From the NCBI GenBank assembly GCA_963989385.1, contig OZ022506.1, positions 67,467,434 through 67,531,433 of the forward strand: a stretch of 64,000 bases of DNA, in the 5' to 3' direction. This document shows positions 61,301 to 61,885 of this stretch, one piece after another; the stretch's first letter is position 1; every line of letters begins with the position of its first letter. Origin of the DNA: Ctena decussata. Its lineage: Eukaryota > Mollusca > Bivalvia > Lucinida > Lucinidae. Under the pieces are notes generated by a model. It was given only the letters and a program-made list of their open reading frames with translations, was not told where the DNA came from and ran no database searches. Both the position numbers and the translations under genes were made by a program.

Positions 61301-61826
61301 TCGAAAATCAGGGGCCGTATTCATAAAGCCACTTAAGTCGTTGCTATGCGGTTGCTAAGGCTAAATATCTATAAAGGAGATTCCCTACAACTATGAAATT
61401 TGGTCTGGAGGAACAGTCTTTGTAAGACTTTTCCTCCAGAGCAAATTTCATAGTTGTAGGGAATCTCCTTCAAAGAAATTTAGCCTTAGCAACAGCATAG
61501 CAACCACTTAAGTCGTTTTATGAATACGGCCCCTGAATGTCATTTATCTCAGGTCGGGTAAAAGCCCTACAGATTTGTAGGCAACGTCTTGACATGACTG
61601 AAATATTGTTTACTGGGATGTTAAACCACAACTCAACGACAACAACCATTCAAACTCATTCCATTCCAGGTCATAAACTATGCCTTCTTCATCCCTTCAC
61701 TGTACATGTACATGTACATGTCTTTTTGTGTATTTCAGATGTTCTGTATTTTTGATAGACAAGGAAACGGATGAATTAGTGGCCAAAGTGTTTGATGGTA
61801 TACAGGCAAAAAATAATGACAACGAA
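11349..61826 (+). CDS. PDE2A: PDE2A-like cGMP-stimulated cyclic nucleotide phosphodiesterase, partial gene (10 exons seen)
   Basis: Ten GT-AG exons with agreeing phases join into 255 codons that follow vertebrate PDE2A without a gap. Landmarks in order are [13 protein letters not shown] (start of GAF-A), [23 protein letters not shown], the NK...FTDRD stretch, [13 protein letters not shown], the linker [13 protein letters not shown], and ARNLTHAER / [20 protein letters not shown] (start of GAF-B). PDE2A hydrolyses cAMP and cGMP; cGMP binding to GAF-B activates the enzyme, and GAF-A mainly serves dimerisation (family knowledge). The part seen holds all of GAF-A, the connecting helix and roughly the first third of GAF-B. 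The end of GAF-B and the HD catalytic domain lie beyond the window. The N-terminal exons were not found upstream. Introns total about 50 kb and are full of transposons. PDE5, PDE6 and PDE11 also carry tandem GAF domains but match these motifs much less well. Confidence 0.93.
11511..11928. mobile_element. MITE of the CAGTTATCCCC family, copy 2
   Basis: It is the longest copy. The interior holds a direct duplication of GGTCGCCATAAAACG and TTTCCGACCATAAAACAGAC (about 11809-11885), and its ends match 9021-9396 and 52830-53172. The short ORF on the minus strand is part of this repeat. Confidence 0.65.
12021..12261. mobile_element. AGCCGCGACAC MITE, copy 2
   Basis: It has ends ATGAGCCGCGACG / TCGCAGCTCA, ACCAACAAAGTGG arms, and AGACTCAAGATCAGCCTGG answered by CAGGCTGATCTGAGTCT. 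It is full-length and well preserved. Confidence 0.85.
12702..13566 (+). mobile_element. Terminal-hairpin (Helentron-like) element, GTCGCACCTGC family, copy 1
   Basis: Subterminal inverted repeats GTCGCACCTGC (12703-12713) and GCAGGTGCGAC (13531-13541) match perfectly. A head hairpin GCACCTGC...GCAAGGTGC is followed by TCCGTC repeats. The tail has a GCATTCCGCGGAATTC hairpin and then TTGTG. The interior repeats an AAGATGGCCGCC...TTACTAAAAATAGCA unit about four times. Confidence 0.7.
13630..13650. repeat. Poly-G tract
   Basis: A G run follows a short (GT)n stretch. Such runs are prone to sequencing and assembly length error. Confidence 0.9.
13952..14022. repeat. GATCAGACTG foldback hairpin, degraded copy
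   Basis: GAGCAAACAGTGCAG...CAGATCAGACTG pairs imperfectly with CAGTCTGATCAG...ACAGTTTGC. Confidence 0.7.
14541..14735. mobile_element. GATCAGACTGCTCC foldback element with flanks
   Basis: The hairpin core is at 14631-14698: CAGACTGCTCC / GGAGCAGTCTG within AACAGTGTAGACC / GGTCTGCACTGTT. The flanks AAAAGATGCAGATGGAATGG and TCAGGCCTGTCTGTCC recur around other copies, so the mobile unit is larger than the hairpin. Confidence 0.7.
14880..15060. repeat. Imperfect inverted repeat
   Basis: ATAATTTTTCTTTACC, then TAATTCACGATGG and ATTAACACATGTTA, are answered by AACACATGTTAATC and GTAAGGAAAAATTAT. It looks like a MITE of unknown family. Confidence 0.5.
15330..15382 (+). CDS. PDE2A: PDE2A exon 2 in window: start of GAF-A
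   Basis: The acceptor is atatttcag and the donor tat|gtaagt. The 53 nt complete the Gly codon and then encode [17 protein letters not shown], which closely matches the first helix of PDE2A GAF-A. The exon ends in phase 0. It is followed by an intron of about 22.4 kb (15383-37784), the largest seen here. Confidence 0.92.
15715..15870. repeat. GTCAGGGAAAT short repeat cluster
   Basis: Three direct GTCAGGGAAAT copies are followed by four diverged ones. It is non-coding intron sequence. Confidence 0.6.
16128..16198. repeat. GAGACGGCTCAT perfect foldback
   Basis: AACAGTGAAAAACC and AGATGAGACGGCTCAT pair with ATGAGCCGTCTCATC and GGTTTTCACTGTT. Near-perfect arms of about 30 bp suggest a recent insertion. 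Confidence 0.8.
16767..16938. mobile_element. TTAACTCTTTAAG MITE, uninterrupted copy
   Basis: It runs from TTAACTCTTTAAGCCCTAG to GGTACTGAAAGAGTTAA, 172 bp. It contains half of the TGATGAGGCGGCTCAT palindrome and the blocks CTTTGAATTCTCAATAT, GTCTTGGACAAGG and GCAGACGTAAATTTTG. It serves as the empty-site reference for the nested copy at 19830-21496. Confidence 0.8.
17276..17520. mobile_element. GGGCC-TTGTTCAAAA MITE, copy 1
   Basis: It starts AGGGCCTAGTTGTTTAAAAATAA and ends CAATGCTTTGAACAACGAAGCTC. The middle has a GAAGCTTTTGCAGTGCAAAAGC hairpin. It is related to 40636-41546 and 58880-59073. Confidence 0.6.
17676..17890 (+). mobile_element. tRNA-derived SINE (family D), diverged copy
   Basis: The B-box-like GAGTTCAAACCTCAACC and the body TTAATGATCGGCTAACATAA are shared with the better copy at 44926-45104. 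The A box is eroded. Confidence 0.5.
17952..18176. mobile_element. AGCCGCGACAC MITE, copy 3
   Basis: TTGAGCCGCGACACGAC opens the element, and it ends at CTTGTTGGTTTTCTC. The last terminal bases are missing. A 13-bp segment ATCTTCTAAACAG lies both before (about 17905) and just after the element, hinting at a local duplication. Confidence 0.75.
18237..18423. mobile_element. Tc1/mariner or pogo-type MITE, CAGTCAACTCCCGATATC family, copy 1
   Basis: It is flanked by TA on both sides. The ends are CAGTCAACTCCCGATATC and GATATCGAGAGTTGACTG. Internal arms CTACTGATATCTCAAAGTAA / TTACTTTGAGATATTGGTAG form a second palindrome. Confidence 0.8.
18879..19800 (+). mobile_element. Possible terminal-hairpin element, tail missing
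   Basis: ATACCCCAACACAAAGTATG and CCGGGGTTATATAG form a head hairpin like those of the Helentron-like families. Diverged repeats of TCATATCTCTGTAACCACA follow. No tail hairpin was found, so the copy seems truncated. Confidence 0.45.
19830..21496. mobile_element. TTAACTCTTTAAG MITE split by a Helentron-like insertion
   Basis: The left part, 19830-19985, holds the TGATGAGGCGGCTCAT palindrome and GTCTTGGACAAGG. The right part, 21444-21496, resumes with TTTTGCAGACGTAAATTTTG and GGTACTGAAACAGTTAT. Together they reproduce the uninterrupted copy at 16767-16938. Confidence 0.85.
19986..21443 (+). mobile_element. Helentron-like element, AGCTCACCTGAGC family, copy 3 (inserted in a MITE)
   Basis: The head is AGCTCACCTGAGCCAGCGGC with a CCGTCGTCC run. 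The tail is CAGGTGAGCGATTCAGGGCC, then GGCCCTCTTGTTT. The interior is about three to four diverged units of about 430 bp with ACCAACATGGCCGCC, CATATATGGTAAAAACCT and TTCTTCTCCAGAACC. It sits within a T run of the host MITE. Confidence 0.8.
21497..22529. other. Intron 2 sequence, nothing recognised
   Basis: There is a short hairpin AGAAGGGTGCAGCACCCTTCT at 21915-21935. No gene or known element was seen. Confidence 0.5.
22530..23226. repeat. 58-bp tandem repeat, about 12 copies
   Basis: The unit reads CAGCATCCTTATCTAAGTTA, TTGACATATTTTAGCATTAC, AACAACCATGGCATATGT. Variants with ACAGCCACAGCAT occupy the middle of the array and CCATGGCAT variants the outside. Confidence 0.95.
23227..25560. other. 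Intron 2 sequence, no element family recognised
   Basis: It is AT-rich with short spurious ORFs. A small imperfect hairpin at 23776-23812 (GATCAGTCTGCAC / GTGCAGGTTGATC) recalls the foldback families. Confidence 0.5.
25571..25636. repeat. GATCAGACTGCTCC foldback hairpin
   Basis: AACAGTGTAGACCCTGACC, CAGACTGCTCC and TTAGGAGCAGTCTGATC followed by GGTCTGCACTGTT form arms of about 32 bp. Confidence 0.85.
25640..27348. other. Intron 2 sequence with degraded foldback pieces
   Basis: A diverged AATCTAGATCC hairpin lies at about 25869-25965. A GTTAACCCCCATTGAGAAGG...CTTAAAGTGTAC tail at 27040-27117 belongs to the family listed at 49185-49377. No exon was recognised. Confidence 0.5.
27349..27558. 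mobile_element. AGCACC/GGTGCT MITE with a perfect central palindrome
   Basis: AACCCTTAAAGCACCAAAAA opens it. The core TAGTGTAGATCCAGATGAGG and TGGCTCAGTATGAGCCA pair with CCTCATCTGGATCTACACTG. It ends GGTATTTTATGTGTTAATTG. Confidence 0.7.
27559..28243. other. Intron 2 sequence, nothing recognised
   Basis: It is AT-rich DNA with no domain-bearing ORF. Confidence 0.5.
28244..28499 (-). mobile_element. tRNA-derived SINE (family B), copy 1
   Basis: On the minus strand the tRNA-like head GCCGGGCCACATAGTGCAGT, with A box and B-box-like GTGTTTGATACCC, leads into a body containing GATTCAAGAA and GTTGTCAGTTACTGGCGAA. It closely resembles the + strand copy at 42106-42373 over its whole length. Confidence 0.8.
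28690..28975 (+). mobile_element. Head of a terminal-hairpin element, AGCTCGCCTGAACG family
   Basis: AGTTCGCCTGAACGACCTTC and AGGAAGGGCTATCGTTGTCA match the head at 36391. The GTGACCTTGAGGTCAAGGTC motif of that family also follows. No tail hairpin was seen, so it is a fragment. Confidence 0.6.
28976..30660 (+). repeat. Degenerate ~165-bp tandem repeats (about ten units)
   Basis: Units carry GAAACCATGAGGCCCAGAGC, TTAGTATGTAGCAATG, CCTGCCAACCATGCCCCTG and GGTCCAAATTGGCC. The head AAGGTGAGCTCAGAG with CCGTCGTCG suggests the inside of another hairpin-ended element. It includes the C tract at 30165-30199. Confidence 0.75.
30165..30217. repeat. Poly-C tract followed by (CA)n
   Basis: About 35 C residues and then about nine CA units. 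It is a G-quadruplex candidate on the minus strand, and its length is uncertain. Confidence 0.95.
30661..32078. other. Intron 2 sequence with a truncated AGCACC MITE
   Basis: 31361-31480 has CTGTAAAGCACCAAAATGG, TTTTGTCCAAGCTATGTCAT and CTGGTACTTTAAGG, a shortened AGCACC/GGTGCT copy. A 101-codon ORF at 30674-30979 has a start but no recognisable domain. Confidence 0.5.
32079..32625 (+). mobile_element. Terminal-hairpin element, GTCGCACCTGC family, diverged copy
   Basis: It starts ACTTACTTTAGCAAGGTGTG and ends TAGATGTGGCTTAGTGTCCC, ATAGAATTCTTGTTTTC. The tail is recognisably the CAATT-hairpin tail of 13531-13566. The interior lacks the AAGATGGCCGCC unit and carries GTGGATTTCCATTAAACTTGCATG units instead. 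Confidence 0.55.
32626..33100. other. Intron 2 sequence, nothing recognised
   Basis: No exon or repeat family was identified. Confidence 0.5.
33101..33331. mobile_element. AGCCGCGACAC MITE, copy 4
   Basis: TGAGCCGCGACACAACAAAA opens it and CCACTTTGTTGGTTTTGTCA ends it. The right outer arm is eroded. Confidence 0.8.
33700..34620. mobile_element. DNA transposon relic, CCCC-ATTCCACACAGACCA termini
   Basis: Terminal inverted repeats CCCCCATTCCACACAGACCA and TGGTCTGTGTGGAATAGGGG enclose 921 bp. Second-order ends CGAATCTCACGAATCG / CGATTCGTGAGATTC extend the pairing. The subterminal regions are crowded with TTCGTA/TACGAA motifs, typical of transposase-binding repeats. There is no transposase ORF and no clear target duplication. 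Confidence 0.75.
34621..35351. other. Intron 2 sequence with degraded MITE traces
   Basis: 34780-34855 retains GACTCTGATCAGACTGTGCA and CAGACTGATCTGAG, a remnant of the AGCCGCGACAC family. Nothing else was seen. Confidence 0.45.
35352..35419. repeat. GATCAGACTGCTCC foldback hairpin
   Basis: AAACATTGCAGACCCTGATC, AGACTGCTCCTTAGGAGCAG and GGGTCTACACTGTTT form the arms. The same flank as at 25640 (CCCAATATTC) follows. Confidence 0.85.
35755..35948. mobile_element. AGCACC/GGTGCT MITE flanked by a 19-bp direct repeat
   Basis: It runs from TCTTTAAGCACCAAAAAGC to CACTGGTGCTTAAAGAG with the CTTGTCCAAGACATGTCAT and GAATTCAAAGACTAGAGGGC blocks. TGTTTTGATAGATCTTAAA occurs exactly at 35736-35754 and 35949-35967. 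Confidence 0.75.
36391..37537 (+). mobile_element. Terminal-hairpin element, AGCTCGCCTGAACG family
   Basis: The head AGCTTGCCTGAACGAAAGTTC forms a hairpin and leads into GTCCGCGTCGGCG. Three to four interior units contain GATGTTTTGGTTAAAGTTTT and GTGACCTTGATGTCAAGGTC. The tail is TTCAGGCGAGCTATGCTGTC, then an AGGCGACAGCTCCTGTT hairpin end. A 35-nt C tract (37274-37308) lies inside. Confidence 0.75.
37539..37682 (+). repeat. Duplicated right end of the preceding element
   Basis: It repeats 37393-37537 almost exactly (ATAGCTTTTGTTTATAAATG to GACAGCTCTTGTT), giving two tails in tandem behind one head. Confidence 0.85.
37785..37859 (+). CDS. PDE2A: PDE2A exon 3 in window: GAF-A
   Basis: The acceptor is tatattttcag and the donor cag|gtaaag; the exon is phase 0 at both ends. 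Its 25 codons include [16 protein letters not shown], the helix and first strand of GAF-A. The exon starts about 100 bp after the duplicated right end of a hairpin-ended mobile element. Confidence 0.92.
37925..38310. mobile_element. Foldback element with expanded 39-bp tandem repeat
   Basis: The outer arms AATCAAAATCACCCTTTATT and AATAAAGAGTGATTTTGATT pair. In the left arm CACCCTTTATTTCAAATTTT / CAGCCTCCTGGCCTTTGGT is repeated about seven times (37960-38225). The right arm has only two diverged inverse copies. Confidence 0.85.
38429..38625 (+). mobile_element. tRNA-derived SINE (family C), copy 1
   Basis: Its head has the A box TAGCTCATTGGGTAAGCAC and B box GAGGCTCGAGCCCC. Its body has GGGTTTCATTGCATAAGCC, TTTCATTATC and CCTAATATGACTGAAAC. 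The minus-strand copies are 55632-55832 and, truncated, 39952-40063. Confidence 0.8.
38626..39236. other. Intron 3 sequence
   Basis: A T8/G13 run at 38812-38834 is the only feature. No exon was recognised. Confidence 0.5.
39237..39424. mobile_element. Near-perfect palindromic MITE, TAGATAAGAGGG ends
   Basis: TAGATAAGAGGGGTATTTGA pairs with CAAATACTCCCTCTTATCTA across 188 bp. The centre CCTCATCTGAACCGTCTC / GAGACGGTTCAGATGAGG is perfect. A related copy lies at about 47488-47695. Confidence 0.85.
39800..39951. mobile_element. Degraded GATCAGACTGCTCC foldback element
   Basis: ATTGGGGTACCTACAATAC and GCAGATGGAATGGCAAATAG resemble the flanks at 53660 and 14620. The hairpin core is reduced to GTAGGCCCTG...GTCTGAAGTGTTTGCTC. 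Confidence 0.5.
39952..40063 (-). mobile_element. tRNA-derived SINE (family C), 3' fragment
   Basis: The minus-strand body TTCCATTGCACTCAGCC, TTTCATTATCACACTCCC and ATATGACTGAAAAACTG matches 38540-38625. The tRNA head is absent. It abuts the foldback element directly. Confidence 0.7.
40139..40415. mobile_element. AGCCGCGACAC MITE, copy 5, with a nested palindrome
   Basis: The outer arms are diverged (ATCCACGACACGAC / TCATGTCACAGCTT). At 40266-40342 it carries a separate perfect foldback, TAACCCTATTGCATTCAGAA ... CTGAGTGCAATAGGGTTA, inserted at TTAA where other copies read straight through. Confidence 0.8.
40702..41033 (+). mobile_element. ACCGTATTCGACC MITE, first of inverted pair
   Basis: It is flanked by TA. 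The ends are CCGTAATCGGCCC and GGTCGAATACGG. The interior has GCGCCCTGTGCG near one end. Confidence 0.8.
41135..41457 (-). mobile_element. ACCGTATTCGACC MITE, second of inverted pair
   Basis: It is the same element in reverse, flanked by TA, with ends CCGTATTCGACC and GGTCGATTACGG. Arms of over 320 bp could fold with the first copy. Confidence 0.8.
41764..41805 (+). CDS. PDE2A: PDE2A exon 4 in window: GAF-A, 42-nt exon
   Basis: The acceptor is tttttcag and the donor cct|gtaagt; the exon is phase 0 at both ends. Its 14 codons, [14 protein letters not shown], match the conserved VIG-KVL-EEV-FP strand and loop of PDE2A GAF-A almost residue for residue. The exon is short and lies isolated in intron sequence, but the protein match is unambiguous. 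Confidence 0.94.
41960..42395. mobile_element. Palindromic MITE, GGCTGC/GCAGCC centre, split by a SINE
   Basis: ATCTCAAACTCAGAATAAAG and CACACTGATTGGCTGC pair with GCAGCCAATCAGTGTG and CTTTATTTTGAGTTTGAGA. The outer right arm TATAACCTCTGGGCC, matching left TCTGGGTTCGAGGTTAT, lies beyond the SINE. Confidence 0.7.
42106..42373 (+). mobile_element. tRNA-derived SINE (family B), copy 2, with 13-bp target duplication
   Basis: CAAGTTTTATAAC at 42093-42105 is repeated exactly at 42374-42386. The head resembles tRNA-Met (anticodon loop CTCATAA, B box GGTTCGAAACC), but the acceptor and D stems are mispaired, so it is not a working tRNA gene. The body matches 28244-28499. Confidence 0.9.
42807..43623. 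repeat. 45-bp tandem repeat, about 18 copies
   Basis: The unit reads AATGCATGTTAACAGTCAGT, AACATTGCATGATAATGTTC, TGTAT. Copies are very uniform, with a few single-base variants (TACCAG, GATTATG, TTGTGT) scattered among them. Because 45 is a multiple of three, the array stays open on the minus strand. Confidence 0.95.
43624..43964. other. Intron 4 sequence before exon 5
   Basis: No element was recognised between the 45-bp array and exon 5. Confidence 0.5.
43965..44033 (+). CDS. PDE2A: PDE2A exon 5 in window: GAF-A
   Basis: The acceptor is tctaatttcag and the donor cag|gtaagt; phase 0 at both ends, 23 codons. The product [20 protein letters not shown] corresponds to the G-x-V-x-KKSIQLKDL region of GAF-A. 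This part of the domain varies more between species than its neighbours, but length and register fit. Confidence 0.9.
44260..44486. mobile_element. CAGTCAACTC-GATATC MITE, copy 2
   Basis: Its ends CAGTCAGCTCTTGATATC and GATATCGATAGTTGACTG and its central arms TACTGATATCTCACAGTAAA / TTTACTGTGAGATATCAGTA correspond to 18237-18423. Confidence 0.75.
44841..44910. repeat. GATCAGACTG foldback hairpin
   Basis: AGCAAACAGTGGGTACCCAG and ATCAGACTGATCC pair with GGAGCAGTCTGAT and TCTAAACTGTTTGC. Confidence 0.8.
44926..45104 (+). mobile_element. tRNA-derived SINE (family D), copy 2
   Basis: It has the A box TAGCCCAATGGATAAGAGC and B box GTGTTCAAGCCTC, and the body ends CTTAATGATCAGCTCGACAT. It directly abuts the MITE at 45108. 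Confidence 0.7.
45108..45622. mobile_element. MITE with AGCCCGTGATACACGGTAAA ends, TAA duplication
   Basis: The 24-bp ends AGCCCGTGATACACGGTAAA and TTTACCGTGTATCATGGGCT are flanked by TAA on both sides. Internal GGAACATGTT-type motifs recur on both arms. A 3-bp TAA duplication suits the PIF/Harbinger group (inference). Confidence 0.75.
45796..46026. mobile_element. AGCCGCGACAC MITE, copy 6
   Basis: ATGAGCTGCAACACGAGAAA / TTTCCTCGTGTTGCGGCTCA ends lie 24 bp before exon 6. It is one of the best-preserved copies. Confidence 0.85.
46050..46180 (+). CDS. PDE2A: PDE2A exon 6 in window: GAF-A core with NK motif
   Basis: The acceptor is ttgtttcag and the donor ag|gtaaga. The 131 nt give 43 codons plus two bases. 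[10 protein letters not shown] is the central GAF strand, and [14 protein letters not shown] contains the NK that starts the GAF NKFDE-type motif. The exon lies only 24 bp downstream of a MITE end (45796-46026), so that insertion sits in or near the branch-point region. Confidence 0.94.
46181..47350. other. Intron 6 sequence
   Basis: 46560-46720 has GCATTCTTACCATTAAGAG, a run of A and GCCCCCATTTGGGAAGG, a worn copy of the foldback family at 49185-49377. A half-copy of the TATGTTGTGAC palindrome is near 47145-47215. No exon was seen. Confidence 0.5.
47351..47462 (+). CDS. PDE2A: PDE2A exon 7 in window: end of GAF-A
   Basis: The acceptor is ttgctttcag and the donor cag|gtatgg; the first base completes an Arg codon. 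The 37 full codons begin [13 protein letters not shown] and continue [19 protein letters not shown], the signature end of PDE2A GAF-A leading into the long connecting helix. The F-x-x-x-D part of the NKFDE-type motif is present, but the final acidic residue is Ile (FTDRDI) where vertebrate PDE2A has Glu. That is tolerable in a GAF-A domain not thought to bind cGMP. Confidence 0.94.
47488..47695. mobile_element. Palindromic MITE related to 39237-39424
   Basis: TTGTGGTCCCTCATTAGAAC and TGCCTCACTGAGGCA pair with GTTCTAATGAGGAACCACAA. The outer arms GGGTGGATGTTGATG and CATCAAATCCCCACCC complete it. Confidence 0.75.
48066..48691 (-). mobile_element. Tc1/mariner-type element relic with TA duplication
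   Basis: TIRs CCAAACAAAAAAAGAAACGC and GCGTTTCTTTTTTTGTTTGG are flanked by TA. The interior retains only the C-terminal end of a Tc1-type transposase, described separately. Confidence 0.85.
48265..48413 (-). pseudogene. Tc1-like transposase, C-terminal fragment
   Basis: About 49 codons read in one minus-strand frame to a TGA at 48265-48267. The peptide contains [28 protein letters not shown] and TKGGYTAY. The order Glu-Trp, Ile-Pro-Gln, Ser-Met-Arg-x-Arg, Gly-Gly-x-Thr-x-Tyr is how Tc1-family transposases end. The DDE core upstream is missing, so it cannot be active. Confidence 0.75.
49185..49377. mobile_element. Foldback MITE, GGAAAGAATTTGCTCC family, copy 1
   Basis: The centre AGGAAAGAATTTGCTCCT / AGGAGCAAATTCTTTCCT is perfect. 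Flanks include CCTGTTTTCTTCC and CTCCCCCTTAAAGTGTACCA. Relatives are at 52268-52445, 61165-61215, 46560-46720, 27040-27117 and 19730-19815. Confidence 0.75.
49378..49788. other. Intron 7 sequence, nothing recognised
   Basis: No exon or element was identified. Confidence 0.5.
49789..50335 (+). mobile_element. Terminal-hairpin element, GTCGCACCTGC family, copy 2, with a nested MITE
   Basis: The head TCACACCTACTTTAGCAAGG and tail GCAGGTGCGACATAGTGTTC, AGTGGAATTCTTGTG match 12702-13566. The interior keeps only one AAGATGGCTGCC unit. A 221-bp MITE sits near the head. Confidence 0.75.
49825..50045. mobile_element. GGGCCGTATTCATAAA MITE, copy 1, CTG target duplication
   Basis: The ends GGGCCGTATTCATAAA / TTTATGAATACGGCCC are flanked by CTG on both sides. 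The centre AACAGTCTTCC / AAGACTGTTCC and CTACAACTATGAAATTTG pairing make it a long palindrome. Confidence 0.85.
50709..51650 (+). mobile_element. Terminal-hairpin element, AGCTCGCCTG family, split by a hAT-type MITE
   Basis: TTGTATGAAACTACAGGAAG and AGCTTATGTTGTCACTC form the head. TTAGGTTAGCTATCCTGTAT and, after the inserted MITE, CAGGTATTGTTG form the tail, as in the compact copy at 59719-59873. Confidence 0.65.
50841..51630. mobile_element. hAT-type MITE with 8-bp target duplication
   Basis: The ends TAGGGCTTCTACGTTTAC / GTAAACGTAGAAGCCCTA are flanked by ATCCAGAC at 50833-50840 and 51631-51638. An 8-bp duplication is the hAT signature. Subterminal GTAAACG/CGTTTAC motifs are dense. There is no transposase in its 790 bp. 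Confidence 0.9.
51984..52217. mobile_element. AGCCGCGACAC MITE, copy 7
   Basis: ACCAACAAAGTGATGTGCGC and ACATGTCACTTTGTTAGTTT arms with GCCCAGGCTGATCTGAGTC inside. The outer ends are diverged. Confidence 0.75.
52268..52445. mobile_element. Foldback MITE, GGAAAGAATTTGCTCC family, copy 2
   Basis: GAGGAAAGAATTTTCTCCCA pairs with GGGAGAAAATTCTTTCCT. GAGTTAACCACTATC and CTCTTAAAGTGTGCCCATTC follow as in 49185-49377. Confidence 0.7.
52830..53172. mobile_element. MITE of the CAGTTATCCCC family, copy 3 (reverse)
   Basis: GGGGATAACTGTACTG and AATTGTCATTTGGGGAAG start it. AATACAATTATCCCCATTC and CATTTTCACCTTTCAAAG follow in the order opposite to 11511-11928. Confidence 0.65.
53173..53650. other. Intron 7 sequence, nothing recognised
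   Basis: It is AT-rich, with no exon identified. Confidence 0.5.
53660..53845. mobile_element. GATCAGACTGCTCC foldback element just upstream of exon 8
   Basis: The core hairpin is at 53747-53817: CAGACTGCTCCT / AGGAGCAGTCTG, AGTGTAGACC / GGTCTGCACT. Outer TTGGGATACCTATAATG and CAGTCCCAGTATATAG give weak inverted ends. It ends about 70-100 bp before the exon 8 acceptor. Confidence 0.8.
53918..53957 (+). CDS. PDE2A: PDE2A exon 8 in window: GAF-A/GAF-B connecting helix, 40-nt exon
   Basis: The acceptor is ctctttctttcag and the donor g|gtgagt. Its 13 codons, [13 protein letters not shown], plus one base match the PDE2A linker ALLQVAKNLFTHL. Splicing to 59156 turns the split codon into Asp and restores the conserved LDDL run, which confirms this donor. 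The frame is also open straight through the donor for another 1.2 kb (see 53958-55183). Confidence 0.93.
53958..55183 (+). CDS. Possible alternative PDE2A 3' exon or exon extension: 408-residue acidic disordered tail
   Basis: Reading through the exon 8 donor keeps the frame open for 408 codons to a TGA at 55181-55183. This is far longer than chance allows in AT-rich intron DNA, and the stretch is not a tandem repeat or a recognisable transposon. The product is low in hydrophobic residues and rich in Ser, Asp, Glu, Asn and Thr. It has acidic blocks ([17 protein letters not shown]), a possible amphipathic helix ([15 protein letters not shown]), a Ser run and a Lys-rich patch ([11 protein letters not shown]). 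No known domain was recognised. Either it ends a short isoform made of GAF-A plus tail, or a phase-1 donor near 55168 (CAGA|GTAGGT, imperfect) joins it to exon 9 as a large insert between GAF-A and GAF-B. A GATAAA at 55264-55269 followed by T/GT-rich sequence is a possible variant polyadenylation signal; no AATAAA lies close by. The first in-frame ATG (53855) is in the upstream polypyrimidine region and is not a credible start. Confidence 0.6.
55569..55631 (+). pseudogene. Myb/SANT-like ORF fragment of the Harbinger-like element
   Basis: The 21 codons begin [20 protein letters not shown]. The pattern Thr-x-x-Glu-Val-x-Ala-Leu-Leu-x-Glu-Val resembles the first helix of the Myb/SANT-like proteins that PIF/Harbinger elements carry beside the transposase. 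A SINE then interrupts it. A possible continuation after the SINE ([12 protein letters not shown], 55848-55885) fits the next helix. It is not functional. Confidence 0.5.
55632..55832 (-). mobile_element. tRNA-derived SINE (family C), copy 2, inside the Harbinger-like element
   Basis: The minus-strand head GGCCACCGGTAGCTCAGTGG with A box, and the body CAGGGTTCCATTGCAC, CTTTCATTATC and CTGATACGACTGAAATG, match 38429-38625. AAGTAA lies on both sides and may be a short target duplication. Confidence 0.75.
57054..58112. other. Intron 8 sequence
   Basis: A small inverted pair around 57195-57240 (AGTATCTCTTTAGAATTGAC / TTGATTCTCTAAAGATAC) and A-rich runs near 57540 are the only structures seen. 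Confidence 0.5.
58113..58179. repeat. GATCAGACTGCTC foldback hairpin
   Basis: AAAAAGTGTAGGCCCTTATC, AGACTGCTCTTCAGGAGCAG and GGGCCTACACTTTTT form arms of about 30 bp with one or two mismatches. Confidence 0.85.
58427..58488. repeat. Short foldback, GAACAGTG ends
   Basis: GAACAGTGTCAGCACAGACC pairs with GGTCAGAGCATGCACTGTTC. It is a diverged relative of the GATCAGACTG hairpins. Confidence 0.6.
58880..59073. mobile_element. GGGCC-TTGTTCAAAA MITE, copy 3
   Basis: CAGGGTCTCAGTTGTTCAAA opens it and CTTTGAACAATTGGGCCC closes it. It lies about 80 bp before exon 9 and has no insertions. Confidence 0.7.
59156..59219 (+). CDS. PDE2A: PDE2A exon 9 in window: linker and start of GAF-B
   Basis: The acceptor is tcccatttag and the donor ag|gtatgg. 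The 64 nt complete an Asp codon and encode [20 protein letters not shown], matching the PDE2A helix [20 protein letters not shown]. Two bases carry over to form Arg with exon 10. A MITE begins only about 20 bp past the donor (59239). Confidence 0.94.
59239..59475. mobile_element. AGCCGCGACAC MITE, copy 8, next to the exon 9 donor
   Basis: TGAGCCAGGATACGACAAAA and GCTTTTGTCATTTTGCGGCT ends begin about 20 bp past the donor. The inner arms CCCAGATAAGCCTGGGCATC / GATGCCCAGGCTGATCTGAG are clear. Confidence 0.8.
59718..59875 (+). mobile_element. Compact terminal-hairpin element, AGCTCGCCTG family
   Basis: The head AGCTCGCCTGTATGAAAGTA and CAGAGAGCTATTCTTGTCAC is followed by GTCGGCGTGGGCG repeats. 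The tail GCAGGTGAGCTATCCTGTAC and GGGGACAGGTCTTGTTT closes it. At about 158 bp it shows the minimum head-plus-tail unit. Confidence 0.75.
60032..60272. mobile_element. AGCCGCGACAC MITE, copy 9
   Basis: ATGAGCCGCGACACGAGAAA / TTTCTCGCGTCGCGGCTCAT with GGTTGTGCGCCC / GGGCGCACAACC. It is the most symmetrical copy and a good consensus for the family. Confidence 0.9.
60551..60791. mobile_element. AGCCGCGACAC MITE, copy 10
   Basis: ATGAGCTGTGACACAACAAA / GTTTGTCGTGTTATGGCTGA ends with GGATGCCCAGGCTGATCTGA inside. It lies only 280 bp from copy 9 in the same intron. Confidence 0.85.
60792..61300. other. Intron 9 sequence
   Basis: 61165-61215 has GAAGAATTTGCTTCCTCTGA and GGGAGCAAATTCTTC, a short copy of the GGAAAGAATTTGCTCC foldback family. 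Otherwise nothing was recognised. Confidence 0.5.
61312..61532. mobile_element. GGGCCGTATTCATAAA MITE, copy 2
   Basis: It is 221 bp and matches 49825-50045 almost throughout, with the same TCTGGAGGAACAGTCTT centre. Flanks are CAG on the left and CTG on the right. Confidence 0.85.
61739..61826 (+). CDS. PDE2A: PDE2A exon 10 in window: first strands of GAF-B
   Basis: The acceptor is gtgtatttcag and the donor gaa|gtaagt. After one base completing Arg, 29 codons encode [20 protein letters not shown] and a short acidic loop, matching the [17 protein letters not shown] strands of PDE2A GAF-B, the cGMP-sensing domain. The exon ends in phase 0. No further PDE2A exon was seen before 64000. A (TGTACA)n-type self-complementary run at 61702-61720 lies just upstream of the acceptor. 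Confidence 0.94.
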
Positions 61827-61885
61827 GTAAGTTACTGTCACCCACATGTACATATTGCCATAAAGGGAAAGTGACTCTGCCATGA